Part shown: one piece after another, positions 54,449 to 63,365 of the stretch
Numbering within the stretch: position 1 is the first letter of the stretch
Layout: every line of letters begins with the position of its first letter
Source: Pseudomonas vranovensis DSM 16006
Lineage (GTDB): Bacteria; Pseudomonadota; Gammaproteobacteria; Pseudomonadales; Pseudomonadaceae
Length of the DNA stretch: 64,000 bases
Direction: 5' to 3'
Assembly (NCBI RefSeq): GCF_000425805.1
Contig: NZ_KE384454.1
Coordinates: 164,674 to 228,673 of the forward strand
Translations under genes and position numbers: made by a program
Notes under the pieces: generated by a model
Seen by the model: only the letters and a program-made list of their open reading frames with translations
What the model was told of the DNA's origin: nothing
The model's database searches: none

Positions 54449-54568
54449 GAACCACGGCCGCTGCGCGGTCGATCGCAGGCTGTCGCCAGCGGCTACAGGG
54501 TCCCGGCCTGCAACCGGTAGCCGCTGCCGAGGAACGAGGCCGCGATCGACTGCGCAGCAGTCGCCATC
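54449..54568. repeat. dispersed palindromic repeat, inverted pair (copy 4)
   Basis: Two inverted copies: CGGTCGATCGCAGGCTGTCG with CAGCGGCTACAGG (54467-54499), and GGTAGCCGCTGCCGAGGAAC with GATCGACTGCGCAGCAGTCG (54517-54565). The second half is nearly identical to the copy at 9-58. They lie just after the porin stop. Confidence 0.78.
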
Positions 54569-54602
54569 CAGGCACATACAACCAACGACACCCCAACCCA
54601 CT

Positions 54603-54643
54603 ACCCAAGTAGCATTCGGCCCACCCCCGGGCCGCCCTAGACT
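54603..54643 (+). promoter_or_regulatory. promoter-like element ACCCAAGTAG-N24-CTAG, copy 2
   Basis: ACCCAAGTAG (54603-54612) and CTAGACT (54637-54643) are separated by exactly 24 bases, as at 46561. The nosP start codon is 32 bases downstream. See the paired entry for the interpretation. Confidence 0.45.
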
Positions 54644-54674
54644 GCCTGCATCTTCCAGGGCGGAGCCCGTCGCC

Positions 54675-55838
54675 ATGCAGTCATTTTCCAGCGAAGGCGT
54701 GATCAGCGCCGTCTCGCGCGCCAGCGCTGCCGAGCAAGTGGCCCAGGAACTGGCCAGCCAGTTGCTGCACCCGCACCTGGGCTTTGTGTTGTTTTTCTGT
54801 TCTGCCAGCTACGACCTGCCATCCCTCGCCCGGGCGTTGCAGCAAAGCTTCGGCGGTATTCGCCTGGCCGGTTGCACCAGCGCGGGTGAGATCACCCCCC
54901 AGGGCTACGGCCGGGGCTGCGTGACCGCCCTGGGTTTCGATCACCGACAATTCTCCATTGCCGCCGAACGCATCGATGCCATGGAGCAGTTCAGCCTGTT
55001 CCAGGCCCAGGCGATGGTCGAGCGCCTGGTGACGGGCTGTCGCAGCAACAGCCTGGCGCCGATCAAAGGCCACAGCTTCGCCCTGACCCTGCTCGACGGG
55101 CTTTCCAGCCGCGAGGAAACCGTGCTTGCCGCCCTGAGCGCCGCCCTCGGAGATATCCCGCATTTCGGCGGCTCGGCCGGAGACGACAACCAGTTGAGCC
55201 ACACCCATGTGTACTTCGAGGGTGCCTTCCACAGTGGCGCGGCGGTGGTGTTGCTGGTGAACACCGGGCTGGACTTTGAAGTCTTCACCACCCACCACCT
55301 CGAACCGCGGGGCGAAAAACTGGTAGTCACCCGCGCCGATCGCCAGTTGCGCCGCGTGCATGAACTCAACGCCGAGCCTGCGGCCGAGGAGTACGCCCGG
55401 CTGATCGGCATACCGGTGAGTGAGCTGGATCACCGGATCTTCGCCGCTCACCCCTTGGCAGTGCGGCTCAACCAGCGTTACTACGTGCGGGCGATCCAGC
55501 AGGTGCATGACGATCTCAGCTTGAGTTTCTACTGCGCCGTGGAGAACGGCATCGTGCTCACTGCCATGCGTCCAGGGCCGATGCTGGCGAACTTGCACAA
55601 CCTTTTCGACGGCCTGCAGCAACGCCTGGGGCCTTTGCTGGTGACCATCGGTTGCGACTGCTTTCTGCGTCGCCTGGAGCTTGACGGCAGCGACAACCTG
55701 GCCGCCGTCGGTACCTATTTGCGCAGCCAGCAGGTGCTGGGTTTCAACTCCTATGGGGAACAGTTCAATGGCACGCACATCAACCAGACCTTCACCGGCG
55801 TTGCCATCGGACGGCCCCGCCAGCGTCTCGAACCTTGA
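54675..55838 (+). CDS. nosP: FIST-domain haem/NO-sensing protein NosP
   Basis: The 387-residue protein has FIST_N (about 30-225, with LAGCTSAGEITPQGYGRG) and FIST_C (about 235-375, with GFNSYGEQFNGTHINQTFTGVA). In P. aeruginosa, NosP is a haem protein that binds nitric oxide and modulates the kinase NahK. Its partner kinase gene overlaps it by 71 bases here, the same pairing. The haem ligand cannot be assigned by eye. The NO role is family knowledge. Confidence 0.88.
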   Translation: MQSFSSEGVISAVSRASAAEQVAQELASQLLHPHLGFVLFFCSASYDLPSLARALQQSFGGIRLAGCTSAGEITPQGYGRGCVTALGFDHRQFSIAAERIDAMEQFSLFQAQAMVERLVTGCRSNSLAPIKGHSFALTLLDGLSSREETVLAALSAALGDIPHFGGSAGDDNQLSHTHVYFEGAFHSGAAVVLLVNTGLDFEVFTTHHLEPRGEKLVVTRADRQLRRVHELNAEPAAEEYARLIGIPVSELDHRIFAAHPLAVRLNQRYYVRAIQQVHDDLSLSFYCAVENGIVLTAMRPGPMLANLHNLFDGLQQRLGPLLVTIGCDCFLRRLELDGSDNLAAVGTYLRSQQVLGFNSYGEQFNGTHINQTFTGVAIGRPRQRLEP

Positions 55839-58338
55839 GCTCGAAGCGCTGCGCCACGCCAATCAAAAGCTTGAACGCATCAACGCGGCTCTGATCGAAC
55901 GCCTGGAGTCCGGGGCGCGTCCCGATGATGCCTATGCCGCGTTCCAGCATTCGGTGGTGCTGGCCGAACAGGTCCGCGAGCGCACCGATGCGCTTAACCA
56001 GACCCTGGTCGAGCTCAAGGCCAGCAACCACTTGCTCAGCGACGCCCGCTTGCGCGCCGAGACCGCGCACCAGCACCTGGTCGATGCTATCGAGAGCATC
56101 TCCGATGCCTTTGTATTGTTCGACCCGGGCTTGCGCATTGTGCTGTTCAACAGCCGTTTCAAGGCATTCTGGGCCAACAGCCGGATTCGCATCATCAGCG
56201 GCATGCGCCTGGCCGAGGTCAAGCGCCTGATGCAAAGCACCGGGCTGTTCAATGAAGAGCAACGCGGCGCCAGTGACGATCACTGGGTCTACCGCTTGCA
56301 CAACGGTCGCTGGTTGCAGGTCAGCGAACGGCCGACCCGTGACGGCGGGCGGGTCATGCTGTTCACCGACATCACCGAACTCAAGCACAGCGAAACCCGC
56401 CGCCGCGAGCAGGCGGTGGCGCAAAAGTCGCACTTGTTGCAACGGGCCGTCGACAACCTGTCCCAGGGCGTGGCCATGGTCAATGCCGAGGGCGTGCTGG
56501 AGTTGTGGAACCGGCGGTTTCTCGAACTCAGCGGCCTGGCGCCGATTGCGGCACACCGACCCTTCGCCGAAGTGATTGCCGACAGCGAACTGGCCTTGTT
56601 GACGCCCGAGAGTCGCGATGACAACGGTCGCGCTATCCACGAGCGGGAGCAGCGCCTGTATGACGGGCGGATGCTGGAGATTCGCACGCATCCGCTGCCC
56701 ACCGGCGGCTTCGTCAACACCTTCACCGACATCACCGAGCGCTACCTGCATGCCGAGGCACTGAGCGAGAGCGAGCGCTGGATACGCCTGATCACCGACC
56801 ATGTGCCGGCGCTGATCGCCTACCTCAATGCCGAACTGGTCTACGAGTTCACCAACCAGGTGTACGAGCAATGGTACTGCTGGCCGCGCGGGGTGATGCT
56901 GGGGCAGAACCTGCGCGAGGTACACAGCCCCGCGCATTACCTGCGCCTGGAAGGCTACATTGCCAGGGCGCTGGGCGGGGAAAGCGTGACATTCGAGTGC
57001 GCCGAGACCCACGTCAACGGCCAGGAGCGCTATATGCTGCGCTCCTATGTACCCAACCGTGCCGCCAGCGGCGAAGTCGTGGGGATCTTCGTGCTCATCC
57101 GCGACATCACCGAGCGCCGGCGCACCGCCGAAGCCCTGCACCAGGCCTACCAGAACCTTGAGGTGCGGGTGCGTGAACGTACCGCCGAACTGACTCGCGC
57201 CAAGCAGGAGGCCGAGCAGGCCAACCTGTCCAAGACCAAGTTTCTCGCCGCCGTCAGCCATGACCTGCTGCAACCGCTGAATGCTGCGCGGTTGTTCACC
57301 AGTGCCTTGCTCGAACAGCAGAGTGCCAATCCTGCCCTGGTGCGTAGTGTCAGCCACTCCCTGGACGATGTGGAAAGCCTGCTCGGTACCTTGGTCGATA
57401 TCTCCAAACTGGATGCGGGGGTGATCAAGGCGGACCTGGCCACCTTCGCACTGGGCGACTTGCTCGACAATCTGGCCACCGAATTTGCCCACGCCGCCAG
57501 CAATGAGGGGCTGCGCCTGGCCTATCGCCCCTGCAGCCTGTTTGTGCGCAGCGATGTCCAGTTGCTGGCGCGGATCTTGCGCAACCTGTTGAGCAATGCC
57601 ATCCGCTATACCCCGAGCGGCCGCGTGTTGCTCGGATGCCGGCGTCGCAGGGGGAGCGTATGGATAGAGGTCTGGGACACTGGCATTGGCATTGCCGAAG
57701 ACAAACGTGAAGAGATCTTCCAGGAGTTCAAGCGTGGTGATGTGCAGCGGCCGGATCAGGACCGCGGCCTGGGGCTGGGGCTGGCCATTGTCGAGAAAAT
57801 TGCCGGCATTCTCAGCCACCGCCTGCAATTGCGCTCGGTGCCGGGCAAAGGCTCGGTGTTTGCCCTGGAGGTGCCGTGCAGTCGCCAGGTAAGCCGTTCA
57901 ATTCACACGGCGCCACGGGTAGAGCCGCTGGGTGAGCGACTGGTGGGGGCGCGGATCTGGGTGCTGGATAACGACAAGGCCATCTGCACGGCCATGGCCA
58001 CGCTGCTGGAGCAATGGGGCTGTGAAGTGGTCGTCGCCCTGAGCGAGCAGGACCTGGCCCGGCAAGTGGCGATCAATACGGCCGTGGCCGATGTGCTGAT
58101 TGCCGACTACCACCTGGACGGCGGGCGCACGGGTATCGATGCGGTGGCGGCGATCAATGCCCAGCGTCGAACGCCGCTGCCGGCATTGATGATCACAGCC
58201 AACTACAGCAACGAACTCAAGCAGCAGGTGCGCGAGCGGGGCCACACGTTGCTGCACAAACCTGTGCGTCCAATGAAGCTCAAGGCGGCCATCAGCCACC
58301 TGATCGGCGGTGAAGTCAACGTGGCAGGCGCCCGCTGA
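55768..58338 (+). CDS. nahK: PAS hybrid histidine kinase, NahK/ErcS'-type
   Basis: The roughly 856-residue hybrid kinase has an N-terminal coiled coil (NLELEALRHANQKLERINAAL), three PAS-type domains (about 90-480), a HisKA box with phospho-His near 498 (AAVSHDLLQPLNAARL), an HATPase domain (NLLSNAIRYTPSG; GLGLGLAIVEKIAG) and a C-terminal receiver (DNDKAICTAM; Asp in IADYHLDGG near 779; Lys in LLHKPVRP). No HPt domain is present, so a separate one is needed. The start is uncertain: ATG 55768 has GGGGA eight bases upstream, TTG 55801 is an alternative. It corresponds to ErcS'/PedS1 in the ethanol-oxidation network. Confidence 0.87.
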   Translation: MARTSTRPSPALPSDGPASVSNLELEALRHANQKLERINAALIERLESGARPDDAYAAFQHSVVLAEQVRERTDALNQTLVELKASNHLLSDARLRAETAHQHLVDAIESISDAFVLFDPGLRIVLFNSRFKAFWANSRIRIISGMRLAEVKRLMQSTGLFNEEQRGASDDHWVYRLHNGRWLQVSERPTRDGGRVMLFTDITELKHSETRRREQAVAQKSHLLQRAVDNLSQGVAMVNAEGVLELWNRRFLELSGLAPIAAHRPFAEVIADSELALLTPESRDDNGRAIHEREQRLYDGRMLEIRTHPLPTGGFVNTFTDITERYLHAEALSESERWIRLITDHVPALIAYLNAELVYEFTNQVYEQWYCWPRGVMLGQNLREVHSPAHYLRLEGYIARALGGESVTFECAETHVNGQERYMLRSYVPNRAASGEVVGIFVLIRDITERRRTAEALHQAYQNLEVRVRERTAELTRAKQEAEQANLSKTKFLAAVSHDLLQPLNAARLFTSALLEQQSANPALVRSVSHSLDDVESLLGTLVDISKLDAGVIKADLATFALGDLLDNLATEFAHAASNEGLRLAYRPCSLFVRSDVQLLARILRNLLSNAIRYTPSGRVLLGCRRRRGSVWIEVWDTGIGIAEDKREEIFQEFKRGDVQRPDQDRGLGLGLAIVEKIAGILSHRLQLRSVPGKGSVFALEVPCSRQVSRSIHTAPRVEPLGERLVGARIWVLDNDKAICTAMATLLEQWGCEVVVALSEQDLARQVAINTAVADVLIADYHLDGGRTGIDAVAAINAQRRTPLPALMITANYSNELKQQVRERGHTLLHKPVRPMKLKAAISHLIGGEVNVAGAR

Positions 58339-59323
58339 CAAAGTGGGCGACATCGTTGTAGCCGTGGGTGGAAGCGTGGCCGGGGGGCACTAGCGCGTCG
58401 ACGAAGGCTTCGTCTTCGGCGCTGATCTTCACCTGCAGTGCACCGCTGTAGGTGTCCCACTGGGCCTGGGTGCGCGGGCCGACGATAGCCGAGCTGACCA
58501 GTTGGTTGTTGAGGACCCAGGCAATCGCGAACTCGACCATGCCCACACCTTTTTCCTGGGTGTAGGCGTGGATCTTCTGGGCGATGGCCAGCGACTCGGG
58601 GCGCCATTCGGTTTCCAGGATGCGTTTGTCCTGGCGCCCGGCGCGGCTGTTGGCGTCAGGGGCTGCGTCGGGTGCGTACTTGCCGCTGAGGACACCGCGG
58701 GCCAGGGGGCTGAAGGGCACGACGCCCAGGCCGTGATACGCCGCGGCCTGCAACTGCTCGGTTTCGGCCTGACGGTTGACGATGTTGTACAGCGGCTGGC
58801 TGACCACGGGCTTGGCGACGCCCAGGTGCTCGGCCACATTGCAGATCTCGGCAATGCGCCAGCCGCGGAAATTGGACACGCCCCAGTGGCGAATCTTGCC
58901 CTGGCGCAGCAGCTCACCCATGGCGGTGACGGTAACCTCGAGCGGCGTGCCGTGGTCTTCGCGGTGCAGGTAGTAGATATCCAGGTAGTCGGCGCCCAGA
59001 CGGGTCAGGCTGGCCTCGATGGCATTGAAGATATGCTTGCGGTTCAGGCCGCTGCGGTTGGGGATGCCCTCGGCGGCGCCGAAGCCGACCTTGCTGGCCA
59101 GCACCCAGTCGTGGCGGTTGCGAGCGATGGCCTCACCGACGATTTCCTCGCTGCGCCCGGCGTTGTAGACGTCGGCGGTGTCGATGAAGTTGATGCCCTG
59201 ATCCCAGGCCTTGGCGATGATGCGCAGCGAATCTTCAGGGCGGGTCTGTTCGCCGAACATCATGCTGCCCAGGGTCAGGGCAGACACCTGCAGGCCGCTG
59301 CGGCCCAGTGGACGGTAGATCAT
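58316..59323 (-). CDS. aldo/keto reductase
   Basis: The 335-residue NADPH-dependent reductase has the AKR barrel with the catalytic tetrad: Asp in FIDTADVYNAGRSEE (Asp near 48, Tyr near 53), Lys in LASKVGFG and His in YYLHREDH. The cofactor region is IVGPRTQAQW. The substrate is unknown. The ATG at 59323 was chosen as the family start. Its end overlaps the convergent nahK end by 23 bases. Confidence 0.88.
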   Translation of the reverse strand: MIYRPLGRSGLQVSALTLGSMMFGEQTRPEDSLRIIAKAWDQGINFIDTADVYNAGRSEEIVGEAIARNRHDWVLASKVGFGAAEGIPNRSGLNRKHIFNAIEASLTRLGADYLDIYYLHREDHGTPLEVTVTAMGELLRQGKIRHWGVSNFRGWRIAEICNVAEHLGVAKPVVSQPLYNIVNRQAETEQLQAAAYHGLGVVPFSPLARGVLSGKYAPDAAPDANSRAGRQDKRILETEWRPESLAIAQKIHAYTQEKGVGMVEFAIAWVLNNQLVSSAIVGPRTQAQWDTYSGALQVKISAEDEAFVDALVPPGHASTHGYNDVAHFVSGRLPR

Positions 59324-59407
59324 GATCGTGTATCCCGTGGCGGTTTGGATCCGGTCTGTTCTACACAGGATTGAGGGGGTTATCCATCCCGGCGTTTCGC
59401 TCCCACC

Positions 59408-59517
59408 TGGCGACTGCAGTGCAGTCGATCGCAGCTTCGTTCGTCGGCAGCGGCAACAGGTTGCCCGTGTAGCCGCTGGCGACAGCCTGCGATCGACCGC
59501 GCAGCGGTCGTGGTTCA
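59408..59517. repeat. dispersed palindromic repeat, inverted pair (copy 5)
   Basis: GACTGCAGTGCAGTCGATCG with CGGCAGCGGCAACAGG (59410-59462) and TGTAGCCGCTGGCGACAGCC with GATCGACCGCGCAGCGGTCG (59467-59511) form an inverted pair. They lie between the MFS gene's 3' end and the start of the aldo/keto reductase gene. Confidence 0.75.
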
Positions 59518-59523
59518 AGGCAG

Positions 59524-60855
59524 TTACCGTTGCTCGGCCAGGGCTGGGGAGGTGCGTGTGCGCGACACGCGCAGCGCCACCAGGCTACCCACCACGATCA
59601 ACCCCGCCAGCGAGTACAACGCTGCATCGGTCGAGCCCGTCTGGTCCTTGATGAAGCCCACCAGGTAAGGACTCAGGAACCCCGCCATCTGCCCCACCGA
59701 GTTGATGATGGCCAGGCCTGCCACCGCTGTACCGGCGCTGAGCAGGGCGGTCGGCATCGGCCAGAACATCGGCAGGCCGGTGAGGGCGCCCATGGTGGCG
59801 ATGCTCAAGCCGAGGATGGCGATCACCGGACTATGAGCGAAGTTGACGGCAATCAGCAAACCCAGGGCGCCCATCAGCATGGGGACCACCAAGTGCCAGC
59901 GGCGCTCGTTGCGCAGGTCTGCCGAACGGCCCACCAGCAGCATGAACACGCCGGCCAGCAGGTACGGAATGGCGCTCAACCAGCCGATCAGCAGGGCATC
60001 GCTGAAGCCCAGGCTCTTGATGATCGAGGGTAGCCAGAAGTTGATCGCATACACGCCGCTCTGGATGCAGAAGTACACGAAGCCGAAGGTCCAGATCATC
60101 GGATTGGTGAACACCGACAGCAGGGTGTCGCTGGTGGTCACGGGCTTGCTGGCCGCATCGATCGCCAGGTCGTGCTTGATGATCTCGCGCTCGGCCGGGC
60201 TCAGCCATTTGGCTGTGGCGTAGCCGTCGCTGAGCAGGAATACCGCCATGAAACCCAGCAGCACGGTCGGCAGGCCCTGGATCAGGAACATCCACTGCCA
60301 GCCGGCCAGGCCATGTTGGCCGGCGGCGAAGTGGTTGAGGATCCAGCCGGAGAACGGTCCGCCCAACAGGCCCGAAACCGGGATCGCCGACATGAACAGC
60401 GCCATGATCCGCCCGCGACGGGTAGCCGGGAACCAGCGCGAGAGGTACAGCACGATGCCGGGGAAGAAGCCCGCTTCGGCCGCACCGGTAAACAGGCGCA
60501 GCACGTAGAACTCCATGGGCGTGGTGACGAACAGCAGGCAGGTCGACAACGTCCCCCAGGCGATCATCATCAACGCAATCCAGCGCCGCGGGCCGAAGCG
60601 GTTGAGCGCCAGGTTGCTGGGCAGGCCACAGAGGACGTAGCCGATGAAGAAGATCCCGGCGCCGAGGCCGTAGATGGTTTCACTGAACTTCAGTGCGTCG
60701 AGCATCTGCAACTTGGCAAAGCCAACGTTGACCCGGTCCAGGTAGTTGAACAGGTAGCAGATGAAGATGAAGGGGATCAGCCGCAAGGTGATGCGCCGAT
60801 ACAGCGCGTTGCGGGTGTCGTCTTGGCCTTGGTCAGGGGCAGGGCTGTATGACAT
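59524..60855 (-). CDS. MFS sugar-acid transporter (GudP/GarP-like)
   Basis: The 443-residue protein belongs to the anion:cation symporter branch of MFS: FIFICYLFNYLDRVNVGFAK at helix 1, GFFPGIVLYLSRWFPATRRG in the 4-5 region and a long central loop. Such proteins import glucarate, galactarate or glycerate. It is divergent from cdaR, and glycerate kinase follows, so a diacid or glycerate is the likely substrate. The upstream frame overlapping cdaR is not used. Confidence 0.9.
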   Translation of the reverse strand: MSYSPAPDQGQDDTRNALYRRITLRLIPFIFICYLFNYLDRVNVGFAKLQMLDALKFSETIYGLGAGIFFIGYVLCGLPSNLALNRFGPRRWIALMMIAWGTLSTCLLFVTTPMEFYVLRLFTGAAEAGFFPGIVLYLSRWFPATRRGRIMALFMSAIPVSGLLGGPFSGWILNHFAAGQHGLAGWQWMFLIQGLPTVLLGFMAVFLLSDGYATAKWLSPAEREIIKHDLAIDAASKPVTTSDTLLSVFTNPMIWTFGFVYFCIQSGVYAINFWLPSIIKSLGFSDALLIGWLSAIPYLLAGVFMLLVGRSADLRNERRWHLVVPMLMGALGLLIAVNFAHSPVIAILGLSIATMGALTGLPMFWPMPTALLSAGTAVAGLAIINSVGQMAGFLSPYLVGFIKDQTGSTDAALYSLAGLIVVGSLVALRVSRTRTSPALAEQR

Positions 60856-60942
60856 GATTTGCTCTCTGTTGTTATGTTTATCACAGCAACCTTCGTCGAG
60901 GCGGCTTGCGATGAGTCTCGGTGAGCGGACCGTGGCTGTCTT

Positions 60943-60956
60943 TGTGCTTTTGCACA
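60943..60956. promoter_or_regulatory. candidate CdaR operator
   Basis: TGTGC-TTTT-GCACA is a perfect palindrome in the 159-base gap between the divergent transporter and cdaR genes. The half-site TTTGTGCA recurs at 62148-62155 before glycerate kinase. Binding by CdaR is inferred from position. Confidence 0.5.
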
Positions 60957-61014
60957 GCATTTTCAGCGGCCTGCTGTGCCGCGGACCAATCATTGCGACA
61001 ACAAGGATCCTCCC

Positions 61015-62115
61015 ATGTTCGAGCTGGACCATGACCTGGCGCAAGATATCGTCGATCGGGCGATGGCCATTCTGCCCTGCAACGTCAACGTCATGGACAG
61101 CCAGGGCCTGATCCTGGGCAGTGGCGAACCGGAGCGTATCAATACCCGCCACGAAGGGGCGCAGCTGGTATTGGCCAATGGTCGGATTGTCGAGCTCGAT
61201 GCCGAGGCCGCCAAGTGCCTCAAGGGCGTACAGCCGGGCGTCAACCTGCCGCTGCTGCTCGACGGCCGATTGATCGGCGTGCTGGGCCTGACCGGCGACC
61301 CCCAGCAACTGCGCACCTATGCCGAACTGGTGCGCATGACTGCAGAAATGCTCCTCGCCCAACGTTATCTGCAAGTCGAGCAGCAGTGGCGGCGGCAACG
61401 CTGCGATGACCTGCTGGCCTTGCTCCTGGGCGGTACCGGCGATTCGCCACGGCTGGTGGATGAAGCCCGGCAACTGGGGCTCAAGCCACAGTTGCCGCGC
61501 ATTCCCTGCCTGTTCGAGCTGGCTGCCGGTCCGGGCGCCGAGACCTTGGCCAGTTGGTTGATGAGCCGTTACCCAGACAGCTGGTGCGTCAGCCCCGCCC
61601 GACAGTCGTTGCTCTGGTGTCGGCCCGCCAGCGTGGCCCTGGATGAGGCGCGGTTGCTGGAAAAGCTGCAGCGTCACGGCTGGGAGGTGCAGCGCCTGGC
61701 CTGCGGCGGTGCTGCACAAAGCCCGGAACAGCTGCGCCGAGGCTATCGACGGGTGCGCGACCTGCAAGCTTATGGGCGCGAGGTATTGCCCACCGAACGC
61801 ATTCTCACGCTTTCGCGTTATCGCCTGCCGGCGCTGTTGTGGCGCCATCGCAACGACGACACCCTGGATGAATTGCTCGAGCCGCTGCAGCGCATTCGCG
61901 CCAAGGACAGCAGCGGCCAGTTGCTGGCAACCCTGCGCGCCTGGTGCAACCACGACGGCCAGAGCCAGGCGTGTGCCGATGCCCTGGGTATTCACCGTAA
62001 CAGTTTGCGCTATCGCCTGGAGCGCATTGCCGAATTGAGCGAGGTCGATCCGCTGCGTCTCGAAGGGCTGCTCAGTCTGTACCTGGGCCTGCAATTGCTG
62101 CCCGCCGACAGCTGA
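61015..62115 (+). CDS. cdaR: sugar-diacid-responsive regulator CdaR
   Basis: The 366-residue activator has an N-terminal diacid recognition domain (residues 1-135, DHDLAQDIVDRAMAILPCNVN and GVLGLTGDPQQLRTYAELVRM) and a C-terminal PucR-type helix-turn-helix (CADALGIHRNSLRYRLERIAEL, near 325). In E. coli CdaR controls glucarate, galactarate and glycerate use. AAGGA lies eight bases before the ATG. It is divergent from the MFS transporter and is followed by glycerate kinase 104 bases on. Confidence 0.92.
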   Translation: MFELDHDLAQDIVDRAMAILPCNVNVMDSQGLILGSGEPERINTRHEGAQLVLANGRIVELDAEAAKCLKGVQPGVNLPLLLDGRLIGVLGLTGDPQQLRTYAELVRMTAEMLLAQRYLQVEQQWRRQRCDDLLALLLGGTGDSPRLVDEARQLGLKPQLPRIPCLFELAAGPGAETLASWLMSRYPDSWCVSPARQSLLWCRPASVALDEARLLEKLQRHGWEVQRLACGGAAQSPEQLRRGYRRVRDLQAYGREVLPTERILTLSRYRLPALLWRHRNDDTLDELLEPLQRIRAKDSSGQLLATLRAWCNHDGQSQACADALGIHRNSLRYRLERIAELSEVDPLRLEGLLSLYLGLQLLPADS

Positions 62116-62219
62116 TTGGGCAAAGTGACCAAAGCCCGGGCACTGCCTTTGTGCATCCGACCGAGGCTCTCGCGTTACCCAGCTGTCAGCATGCAGCGAT
62201 CTGGAGCAGGAGAATCACA

Positions 62220-63365
62220 ATGAAAATCGTCATCGCCCCCGACTCGTTCAAGGACAGCCTCAGCGCCGAAGGGGTGGCCGATGCCATTGCCCTGGGCCTG
62301 GCGCAGGTTTGGCCCGATGCGCACTTGGTGAAATGCCCGATGGCCGACGGGGGTGAAGGCACGATGGAGGCGATCGTGGCGGCATGCGCCGGCGAGTTGC
62401 GCAGCCTGCAGGTACGGGGGCCGTTGGCCGAGCCTGTGCATGCTGGTTGGGGCTGGTTGGCGGACTCTCGCACTGCAATTATCGAGATGGCCCAGGCCAG
62501 CGGCCTGCAGTTATTGGGCCTGGCGCAGCGCGATGCCTGCCGCAGCAGCACTTACGGCACCGGTCAGTTGATTGGCGCCGCCCTCGACGCCGGCGCCCGG
62601 CGCATCATCCTGGCCATCGGCGGCAGTGCCACCAACGATGCGGGCAGCGGCATGCTGCGTGCGCTTGGGGTACGAATGTTCGATGCCCAGGGAGCGGAGC
62701 TCGTCGAGGGCGGCCTGGCGCTGGCCCGCCTGGCCCGCCTGGATGCCAGCGGTCTTGATCCGCGCCTGGCGCAGGTGCAGCTGGAAGTGGCGGCAGACGT
62801 CGACAATCCCTTGTGTGGCGCCAATGGTGCCTCGGCGATTTTCGGGCCACAGAAAGGTGCCAGTGCCGGGCAAGTACAAGCCCTTGACCATGCCCTGGGG
62901 CATTTTGCCGACCACTGCGCGCAGTGCCTGGGGCAGGACGTGCGTGACTTTCCGGGTTGCGGCGCCGCCGGCGGCATGGGCTTTGCGGCCAAGGCCTTTA
63001 TGCAGGCGGCATTCCGCCCCGGTATCGAGGTGGTTGCAGAACTCGCCGGGCTGGAGCAGGCAGTGCAGGGCGCCGACCTGGTGATCACCGGCGAGGGGCG
63101 TTTCGATGCGCAGACCCTGCGCGGCAAAACACCGTTCGGCGTTGCCCGTGTCGCCCGGCGTCACGCGGTGCCGGTGGTGGTGATTGCCGGAACCCTGGGT
63201 GAAGGCTATGAGCAGCTCTATGCCCACGGCATCGATGCTGCCTTTGCCCTGACCAATGGGCCGATGAGCCTTGAGCAGGCCTGCGCCCAGGCAGCGCCGC
63301 TACTGCAGGCGCGGGCGCAAGACATCGCCCGCCTGTGGCGCTGCGCGGGCACCCCTCAGGGTTGA
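62220..63365 (+). CDS. garK: glycerate kinase
   Basis: The 381-residue enzyme phosphorylates glycerate to 2-phosphoglycerate. It has the class I glycerate kinase pattern: IAPDSFKDSLSAEGVADAI at the start, CPMADGGEGTMEA, IGGSATNDAGSGML near 138, GCGAAGGMGFA near 262 and ITGEGRFDAQTLRGKTPFGVA near 300. AGGAG precedes the ATG. It completes the cdaR-transporter sugar-acid module and overlaps the next gene's end by ten bases. Confidence 0.94.
   Translation: MKIVIAPDSFKDSLSAEGVADAIALGLAQVWPDAHLVKCPMADGGEGTMEAIVAACAGELRSLQVRGPLAEPVHAGWGWLADSRTAIIEMAQASGLQLLGLAQRDACRSSTYGTGQLIGAALDAGARRIILAIGGSATNDAGSGMLRALGVRMFDAQGAELVEGGLALARLARLDASGLDPRLAQVQLEVAADVDNPLCGANGASAIFGPQKGASAGQVQALDHALGHFADHCAQCLGQDVRDFPGCGAAGGMGFAAKAFMQAAFRPGIEVVAELAGLEQAVQGADLVITGEGRFDAQTLRGKTPFGVARVARRHAVPVVVIAGTLGEGYEQLYAHGIDAAFALTNGPMSLEQACAQAAPLLQARAQDIARLWRCAGTPQG

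Noticed and set aside
55792..57828. 678-codon minus-strand open frame opposite nahK
   Set aside because: Shadow of the kinase gene, with Gln/Val-rich content and no signature.
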